From GCA-2686265 sp036010965 (GTDB lineage: Bacteria; Planctomycetota; UBA1135; GCA-002686595), in assembly GCA_036010965.1 (NCBI GenBank), contig DASCMO010000145.1, forward strand, positions 1 through 63,029: DNA of 63,029 nucleotides, given 5' to 3'. Below are positions 59,276 through 63,029 of this stretch, piece by piece. Position numbers and translations under genes: made by a program. Every line of letters begins with the position of its first letter. The first letter of the stretch is position 1. Below the pieces are notes generated by a model. It ran no database searches and was not told the origin of the DNA. It worked only from the letters and a program-made list of their open reading frames with translations.

Positions 59276-60370
59276 TCAGCCCAGGCGCCGGCGCAACAGC
59301 TCGGCCCGCCGCCGATCGCGCTCGCTGACCTCCAGCAAACCGGCGCTCGGGTCTTCGTGCAGGGCTTGCACGTGCCCGCGCTGCACCTGCACGCCCAGTT
59401 CGTTCAGGACAGACAGGGGCGTGCCGTCGAATAGACCCAGGTGGAGGCCGAGGCGCACGTTGGAGAGGTGCGCCAGAGCGCTCTCCGTCGGCATCGCCCG
59501 CGCCGTGCGCAGCAACCCGTAGGAGTGGCTGACGCGATCCTGCAGGGCCGCACGCATGCCTCCGAGCAGCGCGTCGCGCACGGTCCGCTCGAATTGCACG
59601 ATGACTGGCACGAGTTCCGCGAGGTCCTCGACCAGGTGGACCTCCGAACGGCCCAGGGTGATCTGGTTGCTGACCTGGTAGAAATCGCCCGCCGCCTTGC
59701 TGCCCTCGCCGTACATGCCGCGCACCGCCAACCCCGTGCGCTGGGCCGCCGTGAAGACCTTCTCCAGTTCGGAGCGCACCATACCGAGGCCCGGCAGGTG
59801 CAGCATCACAGACGCCCGCAGTCCGGTCCCCACGTTGGTCGGACAACCGGTCAGGTAACCGAGGCGTGTGGTGTGGGCGAACTCGACCTGACTCTCGAGT
59901 CTCCGGTCGAGCTTCTGCGCGCGGGCCCATGCAGCGTCCAGGTCGAAGCCCGCGGACATCGACTGGATTCGCAGGTGGTCTTCCTCATTCACCATGGCCG
60001 AAAGTGTCTCGCCGTCGCTGAAGGCCACGCCCCTCCCCCGCAAGCTGTCGGAGTCCGCCTCCAGGGGAGCCAGATCACGGCTGATCAGGTGCCGCTCGCG
60101 CAGGAGAAGCCGCAGGACCGCGGACGCCTCGCTCATGGGAACCCAGACCGTCTCTCCGTCGAGCTCCGCCTCCACGAGGCAGGCCCGCAGGCGCTCGCAC
60201 ACCTCCTCGGCGCGCTCATGGTCCATGCGCGCGGGAAACGGGAATCCGCGCAGGTTGCGCGCCAGTCGCACCCGACACGAGACCACCGTGTCCGAATCGG
60301 GGCCGCCAGGGCCCAGCCAGGAGCTGACCCGACCGGCAAAGCTCGCGACGTCGATTGACGAGTAAGTCAT
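59276..60370 (-). CDS. mcsB: Protein-arginine kinase McsB
   Basis: A 364-aa guanido-kinase fold protein that phosphorylates arginine residues and marks proteins for Clp degradation. Family features are VVSCRVRLARNLRGFPFP, FSDGETLSAMVNEEDHLR, RLGYLTGCPTNVGTGLRASV, RGMYGEGSKAAGDFYQVSNQ (ITLG follows) and the C-terminal arginine-binding region ERDRRRAEL. Arthropod-type arginine or creatine kinases are longer at the N-terminus and lack this tail. Start ATG at 60370. No mcsA, clpC or ctsR gene is adjacent, unlike the Firmicutes operon. Confidence 0.95.
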   Translation of the reverse strand: MTYSSIDVASFAGRVSSWLGPGGPDSDTVVSCRVRLARNLRGFPFPARMDHERAEEVCERLRACLVEAELDGETVWVPMSEASAVLRLLLRERHLISRDLAPLEADSDSLRGRGVAFSDGETLSAMVNEEDHLRIQSMSAGFDLDAAWARAQKLDRRLESQVEFAHTTRLGYLTGCPTNVGTGLRASVMLHLPGLGMVRSELEKVFTAAQRTGLAVRGMYGEGSKAAGDFYQVSNQITLGRSEVHLVEDLAELVPVIVQFERTVRDALLGGMRAALQDRVSHSYGLLRTARAMPTESALAHLSNVRLGLHLGLFDGTPLSVLNELGVQVQRGHVQALHEDPSAGLLEVSERDRRRAELLRRRLG

Positions 60371-60494
60371 GCGCGAAAGCAGGATATCATGGACGAGGCC
60401 CGTGTGATCCGCGCCCGTGGCCTGCTGAACTCAAATAGCCTAGTGTCGCTTGCCGGGAAAGCCCACTTCCGGCGTCCTTCGCCCGTCGAGGACC

Positions 60495-62291
60495 ATGCCT
60501 GTCATCGACCCCGCACACATCGTTCTGGCCGTCCTTGCCCTCAGCATCCTGCTGTTCATCACGGATGCCGTGCGCTACGACGTGATCGCCGTCGGGGTGG
60601 CGGTGGCACTCGCAGCCAGCGGCTGCCTGACCCCTGCGGAGGCCTTCCGCGGCTTTTCGTCCCCGGCCGTGATGCTGATCGCGTCGATGTACGTGTTCAG
60701 CGGCGCCCTGCGCCGCTGGGGCGTGGCGGAGATGCTGGGGCAGAAGCTCCTGTCAGCCGGGGCGAAGGGCGAGCGCGGGCTGATCTTCCGCGTGGCCGCC
60801 ATCAGCGGCCTGCTCTCGTCGGTGCTGTCCAACACGGGCGTCGTCGCGATCCAGATCCCGATCCTCAGCAACCTGGCGCGCAAGTTCTCGATCCCCGTCT
60901 CCCGGCTCCTGATCCCCCTCTCCTACGGCGCCCTGATCGGCGGCCTGGGGACCCTGATCGGGACCTCGAAGAACCTGGCGGTCAACGACATCATCCGCTC
61001 CTACGGTGGTCGCCCCTTCGAGCTGTTCGAGTTCAGCCACTTCGGCGTGATGTTGGTAGCCGTGACGGCGCTCTACTTTCTGGGCCCGGGGCGTCGACTG
61101 CTCCCCGCGCGGCGCACCGACGAGAGCCTCAGCGAACACTTCCAGGTGCGCAAGTTCGTCACCGAGGTGTTGATCGAGCCGACGAGCACGCTCATCAACC
61201 GACCGATGGGTGACACGCGCTTCTTCGGCGGCTACGGCGTCAATGTCCTGGGGATCGTACGCCCCGACAGTCCGACGATCCTTGCGCCCGGCCCCTACAA
61301 CCGCGTTCGCCGCGAGGACACCCTGATCCTGCAAGGGGAGCCCGATGCGCTGATGCGCCTGCGGAAGGACCTGGGGCTGGCGCTGATCGACTCGGCTCAG
61401 GCCGGTGAGACGCGCATCCACTCCGATGACGTGCAACTGGTCGAGGGCGTGGTCCATGCCACGTCTCCCCTGGTCGGGCGCACCTTGGTGGAGGCCGAGT
61501 TTCGCGCCAACAGTGGTCTGAACGTACTGGGACTCTCCCAGGAAGGTCAGGTGCGGCCGGCGCGAGCGAACGATGCCCGCCTGCACGTGGGCGACTCGCT
61601 GCTGGTGCAAGGGCACGCACGCGACCTCGACCGCGCCCGCCGTGACGGTCAACTCCTGATCCTCGGCGAGCACGACCTGCCGCCCCTCGGGCGCGGCGCT
61701 CTGCTGACGATCCTGCTGCTGCTCGGGGTGCTGGTCGCCGCGGCGCTGAAGCTCCTGGCCCTGCCCGTGGCCGCTGTGTCCGGCGCGCTGCTCCTGGTGC
61801 TGCTGCGCTGCATTGATGTGGAGGACATCTACAACTCGATGGACTGGGTAGCCCTGGTGCTGATCGGAGGGATGCTGTCCCTGGGCCTGGCCTTCCAGCA
61901 GAGCGGCCTGGCGGCGACCGTCGGGCAGCACATCGCCGATCTCGTCAGATCGGCCGAGAGCCCGCACCTCATGATCGCGGCCTTCCTGATAACGACCATG
62001 CTACTCACGACCTTGACGACGCACATCGCCTCGGCGGTGATCATGGCGCCGATCGCCCTCTCCACGGCGGCGGAGCTCGGCGTGAACGACCGCACGTTCC
62101 TGATGGCCGTCCTGTGCGGCGCCAGCCTGGCTTTCATGTCGCCCGTAGCCCATCCGGCCAACGCCATGGTGGTCGGGCCAGGAGACTACCGCTATCGACA
62201 CTTCCTGAAGGCGGGTGCACCCCTGGCGGCGATCCTGCTCGTCTTTGCGGTGATCGTGCTCCCGATCCTCTGGCCCCTGACGCCTCTTTGA
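60495..62291 (+). CDS. SLC13/DASS-type transporter with two TrkA-C domains
   Basis: A 598-aa ion-coupled transporter. Membrane segments in residues 5-210 and about 400-598 flank a cytoplasmic block with two TrkA-C (RCK-C) modules (TSTLINRPMGDTRFFGGYGV and TSPLVGRTLVEAEFRANSGL). The N-terminal half has the substrate/sodium motif region SSVLSNTGVVAIQIP and the C-terminal half the equivalent TTLTTHIASAVIMAPIA. Relatives carry dicarboxylates, sulfate or phosphate; the TrkA-C inserts are common in the sulfate/unknown-anion branch. The ATG at 60495 was chosen over one 15 codons earlier because it directly precedes the first helix. Confidence 0.88.
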   Translation: MPVIDPAHIVLAVLALSILLFITDAVRYDVIAVGVAVALAASGCLTPAEAFRGFSSPAVMLIASMYVFSGALRRWGVAEMLGQKLLSAGAKGERGLIFRVAAISGLLSSVLSNTGVVAIQIPILSNLARKFSIPVSRLLIPLSYGALIGGLGTLIGTSKNLAVNDIIRSYGGRPFELFEFSHFGVMLVAVTALYFLGPGRRLLPARRTDESLSEHFQVRKFVTEVLIEPTSTLINRPMGDTRFFGGYGVNVLGIVRPDSPTILAPGPYNRVRREDTLILQGEPDALMRLRKDLGLALIDSAQAGETRIHSDDVQLVEGVVHATSPLVGRTLVEAEFRANSGLNVLGLSQEGQVRPARANDARLHVGDSLLVQGHARDLDRARRDGQLLILGEHDLPPLGRGALLTILLLLGVLVAAALKLLALPVAAVSGALLLVLLRCIDVEDIYNSMDWVALVLIGGMLSLGLAFQQSGLAATVGQHIADLVRSAESPHLMIAAFLITTMLLTTLTTHIASAVIMAPIALSTAAELGVNDRTFLMAVLCGASLAFMSPVAHPANAMVVGPGDYRYRHFLKAGAPLAAILLVFAVIVLPILWPLTPL

Positions 62292-62367
62292 GGCCGTCTC
62301 TCCAGGTCCGCTCCCCGGATCGGAGGCCGCGCGCCCTGGCTGAGGAACGGATCCCCAGAGAGGCTGT

Positions 62368-63029
62368 CTAGTAGCGGCGCTTGCGCAGGGACAGGGCTCG
62401 GCTCAGGTTCTCGAACCGGCGGTTGAGGGTCTCGCGCAGGCGCTCTCCGAGCTCCTCGGCGACCGCCAGGCGCTCGCTCATTACGGCCAGACCGCGGTCC
62501 CGTTCCGCGCAGGCGGATTCCACGGCCCGCACCGCAGCGACGCTCTTCTCGAGTTCGGCGCGCAGGTCACCCAGGCTCGCGCGGTGCCCCGCGAGATCGG
62601 TTTCCAGGGTGGCCGCCACATCGGCCTGCTCGGCGCGCTCCCGCAGGGCCATCTCGTGCGCCCGCTCGAGGCCCGCGGCGCTCTCGACGAGCTCCGAGCG
62701 CAGTTCCTCGGCCAGGGAGCGGTGGCCCTCCAGGTCCGCCATGGACTCTTCGATCACTTGTTGCTGCTCGCCACGCTGGCGCTCGAAGTCCTCCACGACC
62801 CGTTCGAGCTCAACCCTCACGACCTTGAGCTCCGCCTCACGCGCCTCCACCTCCGCACGGGCGTCGCGCGCCAGGTTCCGGTGGCCTTCGAGGTCCGCTT
62901 CGAGCGCGCCCACGACCTCGACCTGCTCCGCGCTCCGCTCCTCCAGCTCCTGGTGCAGGGTCTCGCGCTCCTGCTCCCCGGCCTGCAGGTCACTGCGCAG
63001 CTCACCGATCACGCTCCCGTGTTCGGCCA
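62368..63029 (-). CDS. Coiled-coil protein, C-terminal part (5' end beyond window)
   Basis: The minus-strand frame is open through the window edge, so at least 219 C-terminal residues are seen. Almost all of them are charged coiled coil rich in Glu, Arg, Ala and Leu. A motif recurs four times: EHGSVIGELRSDL, GHRNLARDARAEV, GHRSLAEELRSEL and GHRASLGDLRAEL. The last residues, RRFENLSRALSLRKRRY, are basic. I do not recognise the protein; its N-terminal domain lies outside. Long coiled coils of this type occur in structural proteins and in glycan chain-length regulators. Confidence 0.75.
   Translation of the reverse strand, partial: AEHGSVIGELRSDLQAGEQERETLHQELEERSAEQVEVVGALEADLEGHRNLARDARAEVEAREAELKVVRVELERVVEDFERQRGEQQQVIEESMADLEGHRSLAEELRSELVESAAGLERAHEMALRERAEQADVAATLETDLAGHRASLGDLRAELEKSVAAVRAVESACAERDRGLAVMSERLAVAEELGERLRETLNRRFENLSRALSLRKRRY

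Noticed and set aside
1..63029. CRISPR arrays, tRNA/rRNA genes, transposases, integrases, attachment sites
   Set aside because: Looked for on both strands; no regularly spaced repeats, no cloverleaf-like genes and no transposase or integrase motifs were recognised.

Overview
The window is high-GC DNA with compact genes, frequent GTG/TTG starts and 1-4 bp stop/start overlaps. The gene content points to an environmental Gram-negative-type bacterium. Sulfatases and sulfatase remnants, PQQ-propeller proteins, DUF58/VWA proteins, an exosortase with a PEP-CTERM substrate, a sigma-54 promoter and a McsB-type arginine kinase together suggest a planctomycete (Planctomycetota) or near relative. That placement is inference from gene content, not from a marker gene.

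Region 1 (1-16 kb) is mixed housekeeping and secreted functions. It holds the 5' part of asnS with a coiled-coil membrane protein, a NhaC-type antiporter with an N-terminal periplasmic extension, and an RND efflux permease cut in the middle and fused to the tail of a TolC-type protein. A DUF58/VWA gene pair is separated by a segment carrying an endonuclease/exonuclease/phosphatase lipoprotein flanked by two pieces of a broken arylsulfatase. A secreted alpha/beta hydrolase, an SGNH hydrolase, a PQQ propeller and a PKD-domain secreted protein follow.

Region 2 (16.4-53.5 kb) is a long surface-polysaccharide locus. Assembly genes are an undecaprenyl-phosphate sugar transferase with a GGDEF-like N-terminus, a WecG-type transferase, several GT2 enzymes, a Wzx-type flippase, a GT39-like mannosyltransferase, a Wza-type export lipoprotein, a Wzz/GumC-type chain-length protein and a degenerate BY-kinase-like ATPase. 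Two carrier-protein pathways are embedded in it. (a) At 24.2-30.1 kb, a stand-alone adenylation enzyme whose hand-read specificity code closely matches proline, an 84-aa carrier protein, a prolyl-carrier-type acyl-CoA dehydrogenase and an MBOAT-SGNH fusion are arranged like a Dlt system; I propose that they put a proline-derived, probably pyrrole-2-carboxyl, group on the polysaccharide. (b) At 34.6-45.9 kb, a formyltransferase-adenylation(luciferase-like monooxygenase)-PCP NRPS with a glycine-like code feeds a one-module KS-AT-KR-DH-ACP-TE PKS. The locus ends with a sigma-54 promoter, a 71-aa PEP-CTERM protein that is almost nothing but its two sorting signals, an exosortase and an EpsI-like protein.

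Region 3 (53.5-63 kb) returns to core functions: dihydroorotase, a GAF/PP2C phosphatase facing a divergent STAS/PilZ-like protein, a GT4 glycosyltransferase, a HAD-like protein lacking key catalytic residues, McsB, an SLC13-type transporter with TrkA-C domains, and the C-terminal part of a coiled-coil protein running off the end. No rRNA, tRNA, CRISPR array or intact insertion sequence was recognised.
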